Source: Cellvibrionaceae bacterium
Lineage (GTDB): Bacteria > Pseudomonadota > Gammaproteobacteria > Pseudomonadales > Cellvibrionaceae
Length of the DNA: 6,242 nt
Assembly (NCBI GenBank): GCA_027012915.1
Contig: JALUYN010000633.1
Coordinates: forward strand, 1-6,242
Reading direction: 5' to 3'
The notes under the pieces were generated by a model. The model had not been told where the DNA came from, did not search any database, and saw only the letters and a program-made list of their open reading frames with translations. This document shows, in pieces, positions 1 through 5,450 of the stretch (positions are counted from its first letter, which is position 1; the number at the start of each line of letters is the position of its first letter). Both the position numbers and the translations under genes were made by a program.

Positions 1-47
1 ACCCAGGCCAGGTAATGAACAACAGGTCTCGCCTATTGAGGACGCGC

Positions 48-76
48 ATAATAGAGCCCTCCCCCGCCCTTGTCAA
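48..76 (-). promoter_or_regulatory. Strong sigma70 promoter directed leftward, stable-RNA-like
   Basis: On the minus strand, TTGACA (76 to 71, 6/6 match to the -35 consensus) is separated by exactly 17 bp from TATTAT (53 to 48, 5/6 match to the -10 consensus). The bases after the -10 are GCGCGTCC, a G+C-rich discriminator of the kind found at rRNA and tRNA promoters under stringent control. Upstream of the -35 is an A/T-rich stretch (about 77-85) that could serve as a weak UP element. Transcription would start near position 41 and leave the window at position 1, so the gene served is not visible. The motif is read directly; that it drives a tRNA, rRNA or other growth-controlled gene is inference. 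Confidence 0.72.
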
Positions 77-207
77 ATAAATTTTGGCCCTGCTTGTAAA
101 AATAATCTGGCACTTGTCGTATCGCAGCCGACTGGTCTAAGGTGGCCGCCTGAAAAAGTCGTAGCACCCGTAGGGTTTTATAGTTTTGTCTTAAAAATCA
201 TAGGGTT

Positions 208-212
208 AAGGA
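208..212 (+). promoter_or_regulatory. Ribosome binding site of the DUF3422 gene
   Basis: AAGGA lies 6 nt before the ATG at 219, a normal Shine-Dalgarno distance. It supports that ATG as the start. No convincing plus-strand promoter is visible in 77-207; the best -35-like elements have no matching -10. Confidence 0.7.
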
Positions 213-218
213 TATTCA

Positions 219-1520
219 ATGAGCGATACTGCAACAGCCAGCCAGGGCTTTACTCTGAACCTGCCAGATTGGCGTCGTGACCTGTACGAAGAGCTTCACG
301 CACGCCCGTTTCCCTTTGTTCAGGGCAACGCACAAATCAGCCAGATATCCTGCCACCACGATGAGAGCGGCGGTGAGGGCCAGCGCCGGCACGTGCAGAA
401 CCTCTGCAACCTGTTCTATCTGCAGGGTCCTTCAGAAGACGCATCCTGCTTCTACGCGCAGATACAGGACTACGAATTTCGCTGGGAAATGCACACAGAA
501 TTTTCCTCGTACACATTTATTCGCCACGAGTCCGAGCAACAGCCATTCCACAAGAAGGCGATAGATGCCCTACCTCAGGATTGGCTGCAGTCTATTCCCG
601 GTGATGTTGTCAGTGCAGTACACATCAGTGTGATGGCTATGCCTGAGGAAAAGGAAAGCCTCGATCTTTTGCGACAGAATTTTGGTGACCAGCGCCTCAT
701 CGGCAGCAAGCTGGGCGACGATCATGCTCACGTATGGACCAGTTTCCTGACGCAGGAAGATGGCTTTTCCCGTTTCTTGATTCACAACCGCTCACTCAAC
801 AAATGCGAAATGGGCAGGGTTGTTCAGCGCTTACTGGAAATAGAAACCTACCGCTTGTTTTCTCTACTGACCCTGCCGCTGGCCAAGTCGGCACTGTGCG
901 AAATCAATCGCATGGATGAAGCACTGTGTAATGCCGTGAAAGACATTCCGGATATCAATACACACGCTGAAGAGAAAGAATTGCTGAAACAACTCTCTGG
1001 GTTTTCTGCCAATATCGAAAGCCTTCGCGCCAAGATCAACTATCGCTCCAACGCCACGCAGGCCTATGCGCAGCTGGTAAAGAAGCGCATTCAGGAATTG
1101 AATGAAGTTCCTCACCCCGGCTTGCAAACGCTCAACGATTTTATGGCGCGACGTTTTGCACCCGCAGTTCGAACGATTCTGAGCATGTCGGACCGACTGG
1201 ACGATCTTTCAACCCGTATTGATCGTGCCACGGATCTGATTCGAACCAAAGTGGATTTGGAAATTGAAAAACAAAACCAGTCGTTACTGTCGTCACTGGA
1301 TGATCGCGGTCAACGCCAGTACCGACTGCAGCGCACGGTAGAAGGTCTTTCGGTTGTGGCAATCAGCTACTACCTGGTGGAGTTGATTAAGCTAACCGTA
1401 CCGGGGACGCGTTGGCTGGGGTTGGATATCAGTCCGGACGACGTCGCAGTATTTTCGGTGCCGTTGATTCTGACTACAATGATTATCGTATCGAGAGTGG
1501 TGCGTAGAAAACTGGATTAG
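219..1520 (+). CDS. DUF3422 family membrane-anchored protein
   Basis: A 433-residue protein of the DUF3422 family, which is widespread in Proteobacteria and has no established function. Family hallmarks visible here are the N-terminal ELHARPFPF (residues 25-33), a central EMGRVVQRLLEIETYRLF block (about 197-214) followed by TLPLAK, and the C-terminal RTVEGLSVVAISYYLVELI (372-390). Residues 375-392 and 409-425 are hydrophobic and look like a pair of membrane helices separated by a short loop, so most of the protein is a soluble N-terminal region anchored by a C-terminal hairpin. The stretch 250-365 is rich in charged residues and leucine and is probably helical or coiled-coil. There is no signal peptide. 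Length fits the family (about 420-440). The start is supported by AAGGA 6 nt upstream. It stands alone before a 229-bp gap. Family assignment is firm; the role is unknown. Confidence 0.9.
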   Translation: MSDTATASQGFTLNLPDWRRDLYEELHARPFPFVQGNAQISQISCHHDESGGEGQRRHVQNLCNLFYLQGPSEDASCFYAQIQDYEFRWEMHTEFSSYTFIRHESEQQPFHKKAIDALPQDWLQSIPGDVVSAVHISVMAMPEEKESLDLLRQNFGDQRLIGSKLGDDHAHVWTSFLTQEDGFSRFLIHNRSLNKCEMGRVVQRLLEIETYRLFSLLTLPLAKSALCEINRMDEALCNAVKDIPDINTHAEEKELLKQLSGFSANIESLRAKINYRSNATQAYAQLVKKRIQELNEVPHPGLQTLNDFMARRFAPAVRTILSMSDRLDDLSTRIDRATDLIRTKVDLEIEKQNQSLLSSLDDRGQRQYRLQRTVEGLSVVAISYYLVELIKLTVPGTRWLGLDISPDDVAVFSVPLILTTMIIVSRVVRRKLD

Positions 1521-1529
1521 TTTTTCTAC
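1504..1529 (+). terminator. Possible weak hairpin spanning the DUF3422 stop codon
   Basis: GTAGAAAACT (1504-1513) can pair with AGTTTTTCTAC (1519-1529), with one bulged T and a 5-nt loop (GGATT). The right arm includes the end of the stop codon. A second small stem, TAGTTT/AAACTA (1535-1540 with 1545-1550, 4-nt loop), follows. Both are A/T-rich and lack a GC-rich stem, so intrinsic termination is possible but weak. The second stem arises from the tandem duplication annotated at the same place. Confidence 0.3.
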
Positions 1530-1550
1530 ACTATTAGTTTTTCTAAACTA
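1516..1550. repeat. 17-bp tandem duplication across the DUF3422 stop codon
   Basis: ATTAGTTTTTCTACACTA (1516-1533) is repeated as ATTAGTTTTTCTAAACTA (1533-1550) with a period of 17 bp and one mismatch (C1529 against A1546). The first unit contains the last bases of codon 433 and the TAG stop (1518-1520); the second carries an out-of-use TAG copy at 1535-1537. It looks like a recent local slippage duplication. Confidence 0.85.
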
Positions 1551-1749
1551 CAACGAAAATATGTAGCACGCGGATTGGCTGCTATTAACTCGGTGATAAC
1601 CATATCAAAGAGACCCGATGATTCGGCCAGACCAGAGATCATATTTCGTGAGTATTTGAATTCGTACCTATGGTAGAGAAAGATCGAACAAAAGAGTTAA
1701 AGTAGCGACAACAGATACCGACTTTTTAACCACCAAACAGCAGCTGCCA
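1551..1749. other. Intergenic region ahead of the phosphatase/kinase operon
   Basis: I see no ORF, RNA gene or strong terminator here. It must hold the promoter of the operon beginning at 1750, but only weak candidates are visible: TTGGCT at 1575-1580 with TAACCA at 1597-1602, and TTGAAT at 1656-1661 with AAAGAT at 1679-1684. Neither is convincing. No clear Shine-Dalgarno precedes the ATG at 1750. Confidence 0.5.
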
Positions 1750-2541
1750 ATGAACCTCGCTTACGCTTCCGACCTGCACTTCGAATACCACCGCGAAGAT
1801 CCCAGTTGGCTACCTGCGCTTCCCGAGAATGCCGACGTGCTGGTACTCGCTGGCGACATTGATTCAGGCGCGAACGCCATTGACTCAGTACGCCGCCTGT
1901 CCGATGCACTGCCCAACACCGATATTATCTATGTGGCGGGCAACCACGAATTCTACAATCAGAACTATGAAAAACTGCTGAAGACCTATCGTCGGGAATT
2001 CGCCAAACTGCACAGAGTTCACTTTCTCGAAAAAGAATCACTGGAGCTACACGGTGTTACTTTTTTGGGGTGCACCTTGTGGAGCGGTTTCGAGACCTTT
2101 CCCGAATTTCCGCTGCGCGACTCCATGAATGTCGCCGACCGCTATATTCCCGATTTCCGACTGATTCGAACCGATCTGAATGACGGCCTGAGCGACACCC
2201 TATCGCCGACGCGCATGAAGCACTTGTACGACAGCAGTCACAACTGGCTGGATCAAATGCTCAGCAACAGCAACCCTGAACGCACCGTCGTTATCAGCCA
2301 TTTTCCACCACACCCGCAACTGCGTCACGGCAAAATTCCTCACGGCATCCTCAGCAACTATTTTACCGCCGACTGTCAGGATATTATCGAGAAACACCAA
2401 CCCGTCCTTTGGATCTACGGACACAATCACTGGTGTGATGAAATGACCTGCGGAGCAACCCGCCTGGTGAGCAATCAACTGGGCTACCCCCAGGAGAAAG
2501 GCGAGATTCGCGAGTACACGCCGCGAAGTGTGCAACTTTAG
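1750..2541 (+). CDS. Calcineurin-like metallophosphoesterase
   Basis: A 263-residue cytoplasmic metallophosphoesterase with the full set of bimetal-site motifs in order: SDLH (residues 7-10, ligands D8 and H10), GDID (35-38, D36), GNHE (64-67, N65 and H66), SHFPPH (183-188, H184) and GHNH (224-227, H225 and H227). It should therefore be an active phosphomonoesterase or phosphodiesterase; the substrate cannot be inferred. There is no signal peptide or membrane segment. The fold begins at the first residues ([14 protein letters not shown]), which fixes the start at 1750 even though only CAGCAGCTGCCA lies upstream and no Shine-Dalgarno is evident, so initiation may be weak or through a leaderless or short-leader transcript. 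The next gene begins 2 bp after its stop, implying co-transcription with the kinase and the CysQ-like phosphatase. Family call is firm, substrate unknown. Confidence 0.92.
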   Translation: MNLAYASDLHFEYHREDPSWLPALPENADVLVLAGDIDSGANAIDSVRRLSDALPNTDIIYVAGNHEFYNQNYEKLLKTYRREFAKLHRVHFLEKESLELHGVTFLGCTLWSGFETFPEFPLRDSMNVADRYIPDFRLIRTDLNDGLSDTLSPTRMKHLYDSSHNWLDQMLSNSNPERTVVISHFPPHPQLRHGKIPHGILSNYFTADCQDIIEKHQPVLWIYGHNHWCDEMTCGATRLVSNQLGYPQEKGEIREYTPRSVQL

Positions 2542-2543
2542 TT

Positions 2544-3545
2544 ATGACTGATTCCATGCAAGATGCTCTCGCACCATCCCTCGTCAACGCTGTCCTTGCC
2601 GCAACTGGCGCTCGCGCGATTGATAGCTGTACCGGTGTTCAATCCCTGTGGAGCGGATACGGTGAGATCCTTCGTTTAACTTTGAGCGGCGGCGATCGCT
2701 CGTCGGTCATTCTCAAACACGTGAAACTCCCCGACCAGGGAAATCACCCGCGAGGCTGGAATACCGACCTGTCCCATCAGCGCAAGATTCGCTCCTACCA
2801 GGTCGAAGCCCACTGGTATCAGCACTATGCCCATCGATGCGACCAATCGAGTCCGGTGCCCGAGTGTCTTGCGGTTGAAGCCGGGGACGATGAAACTCTG
2901 CTATTGCTGACAGACCTGAATTCGGAAGGTTTCGACATCCGAAAAGACTCCGTCGACATCGGAGACATTCACGCCTGCCTGACCTGGCTGGCCAACTTTC
3001 ATGCCACTTACCTCGGCAGCTCAACCGATGGCCTGTGGCAATGCGGCACCTATTGGCACCTCGCCACCCGCCCGGATGAACTGGCGGCGCTGGATGACCG
3101 AAAATTGCGCGACGCCGCGCCACTGATCGATAGGCAGTTGCGCAATTGTCAGTTTCAAACCCTGGTACACGGCGATGCCAAGCTCGCCAACTTCTGCTTT
3201 TCGAACGCGTCAAACCATGTGGCCGCGGTAGATTTTCAATATGTGGGGGGCGGCTGCGGCATGAAGGATGTCGCCTATTTTTTGGGAAGCTGCCTGACGG
3301 AAAACGAGTGTCAGGCGCTGGAAACCGAGCTGTTAGACTTCTATTTCTCAGCCCTGTGCAATCAGGTTCAAAGCAAACACCCCCGCATTGATACCGATGC
3401 ACTGGAAACCGAATGGCACATCATGTTTGATGTTGCCTGGGCCGACTTCCACCGATTTTTAAAGGGCTGGAGCCCGGGACACTGGAAGCTGAACAGTTAC
3501 AGCGAGCAACTCACCCGGCGCGTTATTGAGCGGCTACAGCCATGA
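2544..3545 (+). CDS. EcKinase/CHK-like small-molecule kinase (APH superfamily)
   Basis: A 333-residue protein with the aminoglycoside-phosphotransferase/choline-kinase fold, most like the ecdysteroid-kinase-like (CHK) branch. Visible motifs: SVILKHV (54-60) with likely ATP-binding K58; [12 protein letters not shown] (84-95), with E88 as the probable helix glutamate that pairs with that lysine; LLTDL (121-125) in the hinge; the catalytic loop [10 protein letters not shown] (208-217) with D211 as base and N216; and VDFQY (229-233), with D230 as the Mg ligand in place of the DFG aspartate. All key residues are present, so it should be an active kinase that phosphorylates a hydroxyl on a small molecule. 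Bacterial members are often simply called phosphotransferases; the substrate is unknown. It starts 2 bp after the phosphoesterase stop without an obvious Shine-Dalgarno and its TGA overlaps the next ATG, so translation is probably coupled on both sides. Confidence 0.85.
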   Translation: MTDSMQDALAPSLVNAVLAATGARAIDSCTGVQSLWSGYGEILRLTLSGGDRSSVILKHVKLPDQGNHPRGWNTDLSHQRKIRSYQVEAHWYQHYAHRCDQSSPVPECLAVEAGDDETLLLLTDLNSEGFDIRKDSVDIGDIHACLTWLANFHATYLGSSTDGLWQCGTYWHLATRPDELAALDDRKLRDAAPLIDRQLRNCQFQTLVHGDAKLANFCFSNASNHVAAVDFQYVGGGCGMKDVAYFLGSCLTENECQALETELLDFYFSALCNQVQSKHPRIDTDALETEWHIMFDVAWADFHRFLKGWSPGHWKLNSYSEQLTRRVIERLQP

Positions 3546-4426
3546 GCGCCAACGCGCTTCCCCTGGAATCCTTGTGCGAAACCGCAATTACCGCAGCTCG
3601 CGCTGCGGCAACCTATATTCAAAGCGTCGATCGCAGCACCATCGAACCTCAGCACAAGAGCAGCGGCAGCAGTCAGGCTTCGCAAGTCGTTACCGCCATC
3701 GACTTCAAGAGCGAAGCCATCATCCGTGAGTACCTGCTCCCTGTCTGCGAGCAATGGGACATCGCTTTTGTCGGAGAAGAGTCCGCACTGACTGAACCGG
3801 AAGCGCGACACAGCAGGTCTTACTTTTGGTGTGTGGACCCCCTCGACGGCACCCAACCCTACATCGAAGGGCAACCCGGCTATGCGGTATCCATAGCGCT
3901 TGTGGATCGAGCCGGCACCCCTTTGATAGGTGTGGTGTGCGACCCCATAAATGGTGAAATTATTCATGCCATTCGCAATCAAGGGGCTTTTATCAATGGA
4001 GTAGTGTCGCTGACGACCAACCGGGAAGCCACACATGCACTGGAGGTATTTGCCGACAGAAGTTTTGCCGCCGAAGCGAAACAGCATGGGCTGCTGGAAA
4101 AAATCCATCACGTCGCACAGCAAATGCACCTTGGGGAAGTCAAAGTAGTTTACGGAAATGGCGCTGTCAAAAACGCCTGCCAGGTACTGCGAAGCCCTGC
4201 GGCCTGTTATATAAAACTGCCAAAACCCAACGCCGGCGGTGGCAGTATTTGGGACTTTAGCGCCACGACCTGCATAGCCAAAGAAAGTGGCGGCTGGTGC
4301 AGCAGTATCCGGGGGCAGCCATTAGACCTCAATCGACACGGCTCTACCTTTATGAACCTTCAGGGAGTTCTCTACGCCTCGAGCAGAATCCTCGGACAGT
4401 CCCTGATGGATCAACTTTCTCAGTAG
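3542..4426 (+). CDS. Inositol monophosphatase family protein, CysQ-like
   Basis: A 294-residue member of the Mg-dependent, Li-sensitive phosphatase superfamily (inositol monophosphatase, 3'(2'),5'-bisphosphate nucleotidase CysQ, fructose-1,6-bisphosphatase). The metal-binding motifs are present: VGEES (77-81, E79/E80), the signature DPLDGT (99-104, D99 and D102, carbonyl of L101) and SIWDFSA (235-241, D238), followed by KESGG (247-251). VVTAID (49-54) supplies the conserved early Asp. Length is near the usual 260-300. The long GEES-to-DPLDGT spacing (about 18 residues) and the glycine-rich [10 protein letters not shown] favour a CysQ or nucleotidase-like subgroup over classical myo-inositol phosphatase, but substrate is not decided by sequence. 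The ATG overlaps the kinase TGA in an ATGA arrangement (3542-3545), a strong sign of translational coupling. It is the last gene of the three-gene unit. Confidence 0.87.
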   Translation: MSANALPLESLCETAITAARAAATYIQSVDRSTIEPQHKSSGSSQASQVVTAIDFKSEAIIREYLLPVCEQWDIAFVGEESALTEPEARHSRSYFWCVDPLDGTQPYIEGQPGYAVSIALVDRAGTPLIGVVCDPINGEIIHAIRNQGAFINGVVSLTTNREATHALEVFADRSFAAEAKQHGLLEKIHHVAQQMHLGEVKVVYGNGAVKNACQVLRSPAACYIKLPKPNAGGGSIWDFSATTCIAKESGGWCSSIRGQPLDLNRHGSTFMNLQGVLYASSRILGQSLMDQLSQ

Positions 4427-4472
4427 CGCAACGACATTGCTGATCACATAACAAAAGTACCGCTGCCTTTAC

Positions 4473-4486
4473 CTATAACGTCATAG
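4473..4486. promoter_or_regulatory. Imperfect 14-bp palindrome, possible operator
   Basis: CTATAACGTCATAG is palindromic at 12 of 14 positions, centred on ACGT. It lies in the gap between the phosphatase stop and the SDR start, upstream of the large inverted repeat. It could be a repressor site for the SDR gene, but short palindromes of this quality arise by chance. Confidence 0.2.
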
Positions 4487-4516
4487 CAATCCAACATCCT
4501 CCGCGTAATACTTACT

Positions 4517-4578
4517 ATAAAAGGGGTCAGAGCCCTTTTTGTATATAGAGCTAGAAAAAGGGCTCTGACCCCTTTTAT
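4517..4578. repeat. Perfect 24-bp inverted repeat, GGGGTCAGAGCCC palindromic element
   Basis: The left arm (4517-4540) is exactly complementary to the right arm (4555-4578), with a 14-nt loop (GTATATAGAGCTAG). The arm runs ATAAAA, GGGG, TCAGAG, CCC, TTTTT. Transcribed, it gives a very stable stem-loop that closes with CCCC then TTTT, and so could act as a terminator for the upstream operon. From memory, near-identical GGGGTCAGAGCCC palindromes recur in many environmental proteobacterial genomes, often beside REP-associated (IS200-like) tyrosine transposases; that link is recall, not shown here. No transposase is present in the window, so this would be a non-autonomous copy. The right arm ends 19 bases before the SDR ATG, placing the hairpin inside or at the 5' end of that gene's leader. 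Confidence 0.85.
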
Positions 4579-4583
4579 GTTTT

Positions 4584-4591
4584 GAGAGGAG
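4584..4591 (+). promoter_or_regulatory. Strong ribosome binding site of the SDR gene
   Basis: GAGAGGAG, containing AGGAG at 4587-4591, ends 6 nt before the ATG at 4598. It is the best Shine-Dalgarno in the window. Only five bases separate it from the end of the inverted repeat, so the hairpin could limit ribosome access or protect the leader. Confidence 0.85.
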
Positions 4592-4597
4592 AATTCC

Positions 4598-5371
4598 ATG
4601 AAATCACTGTTTTCCGTAGCAGGTAAGGTTGCAATTGTTACTGGCGGCTCTCGCGGCATTGGTGCCATGATCGCACGCGGCTTTGTCGAGAACGGCGCAA
4701 AAACCTATATTACCGCTCGCAAAGTGGAAGAGTTGGAAGCTACTGCCAAGGAATTGTCCCAATACGGCGAGTGTGTAGCTATTGCCTCGGACCTTTCCAC
4801 GCTCGATGGAATTAAGGCATTTTGCGGCGAGATTACCCAGCGCGAGAAACAGGTCGATATCCTGATCAATAACGCCGGTGCCACCTGGGGTGCTCCCATT
4901 GAAGAGTTCCCGGAAAGCGGTTGGGACAAGGTTATGGACCTGAACGTTAAATCACCGTTCTTCCTGGTGCAGCAGTTGTTGCCGGCTCTGAAGCAGGCCG
5001 GCGATCAAGAGGATCCGGCGCGGGTGATCAATATCTCCTCGGTGAACGCCTACGCCAACCCTAAGATGACCAACTACTCCTACTCCGCCAGTAAAGCGGC
5101 CATTGCTCATCTGACCCGCCATATGGCGGCAGACCTGGTGAAAGATCACATCACCGTGAACGCCATTGCACCGGGTTTCTTCCCCAGCAAGATGACAGCC
5201 TACGTTCTGGACGGGCACGAAGAGGCCGCCAATGCGAGCATTCCACGGGGACGTATCGGTACACCGGAAGACGCCGCGGGCACCGCCATTTATCTGTGCT
5301 CTAGAGCCGGAGCCTGGGTTAATGGTCAGTCAATTGTGCTGGATGGCGGCAGCATTGCCGCAGCAGGGTAA
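4598..5371 (+). CDS. Short-chain dehydrogenase/reductase, RhlG-like
   Basis: A 257-residue classical SDR. TGGSRGIG (residues 15-22) is the Rossmann cofactor loop; R41 and K42 in TARKVEEL, just after the second beta strand, fit NADP(H) preference. NNAG (91-94), catalytic N116 in DLNV, S148 in NISS, and YSASK with Y162 and K166 complete the active site. The C-terminal APGFFPSKMT (191-200) and GRIGTPEDAAG (218-228) are family-typical. Several stretches (LFSVAGKVAIVTGGSRGIG, NNAGATWGA, GWDKVMDLNV, PARVINI, FPSKMT) resemble RhlG, the beta-ketoacyl reductase linked to rhamnolipid and PHA synthesis in Pseudomonas, more than housekeeping FabG. The substrate is likely a 3-oxoacyl thioester or other ketone; the exact one is unproven. 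It has its own strong Shine-Dalgarno, is separated from the upstream operon by the large inverted repeat, and converges on the flavoprotein gene. Confidence 0.9.
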   Translation: MKSLFSVAGKVAIVTGGSRGIGAMIARGFVENGAKTYITARKVEELEATAKELSQYGECVAIASDLSTLDGIKAFCGEITQREKQVDILINNAGATWGAPIEEFPESGWDKVMDLNVKSPFFLVQQLLPALKQAGDQEDPARVINISSVNAYANPKMTNYSYSASKAAIAHLTRHMAADLVKDHITVNAIAPGFFPSKMTAYVLDGHEEAANASIPRGRIGTPEDAAGTAIYLCSRAGAWVNGQSIVLDGGSIAAAG

Positions 5372-5392
5372 ACCGCCATTCTCCGTAGGTCG

Positions 5393-5429
5393 GCTAGACA
5401 GCTTTTTGCTCCTGAAAAAGCTGTCTAGC
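5393..5429. terminator. Perfect 15-bp stem-loop between convergent genes
   Basis: GCTAGACAGCTTTTT (5393-5407) is exactly complementary to AAAAAGCTGTCTAGC (5415-5429) around a 7-nt loop (GCTCCTG). It begins 22 bp after the SDR stop and lies just beyond the minus-strand gene's stop, so it could end transcription from both sides. The T run is on the loop side of the stem and no T tract follows the stem on either strand, so it is not a textbook intrinsic terminator. Confidence 0.55.
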
Positions 5430-5450
5430 TAACCTGCGAGCACAGGTTAG
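5429..5450. terminator. Second 8-bp hairpin overlapping the flavoprotein stop
   Basis: CTAACCTG (5429-5436) pairs with CAGGTTAG (5443-5450) around a 6-nt loop. It shares one base with the preceding stem and covers the TAA of the minus-strand gene (5449 to 5447). The two stems could stack in the transcript; the minus-strand mRNA meets this one first. Confidence 0.4.

Noticed and set aside
1..47. A tRNA or the start of an RNA gene on the minus strand
   Set aside because: The sequence after the promoter shows no acceptor or D-stem pattern in the 40 bases available; any RNA gene would begin outside the window.
70..99. Plus-strand promoter for DUF3422 using TTGTCA at 70-75
   Set aside because: With an 18-bp spacer the -10 would be TTGTAA, a poor match. 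The same bases are explained better by the minus-strand promoter.
2713..3402. A 229-codon open frame on the minus strand inside the kinase gene
   Set aside because: It is antisense to a kinase with intact motifs. Its product is rich in Arg, Pro, Gly and Ser with no recognisable domain, as expected of the reverse strand of a G+C-rich gene.
3497..4129. A 210-codon open frame on the minus strand across the kinase end and CysQ-like gene
   Set aside because: It overlaps two well-supported genes, has no family motif, and no Shine-Dalgarno stands out at its start.
4437..4521. A promoter for the SDR gene in the gap before the inverted repeat
   Set aside because: TTGCTG (4437) and TTTACC (4468) have no -10 at 16-18 bp. 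TATAAA (4516) has only CCAACA at 19 bp. None is good enough to annotate.
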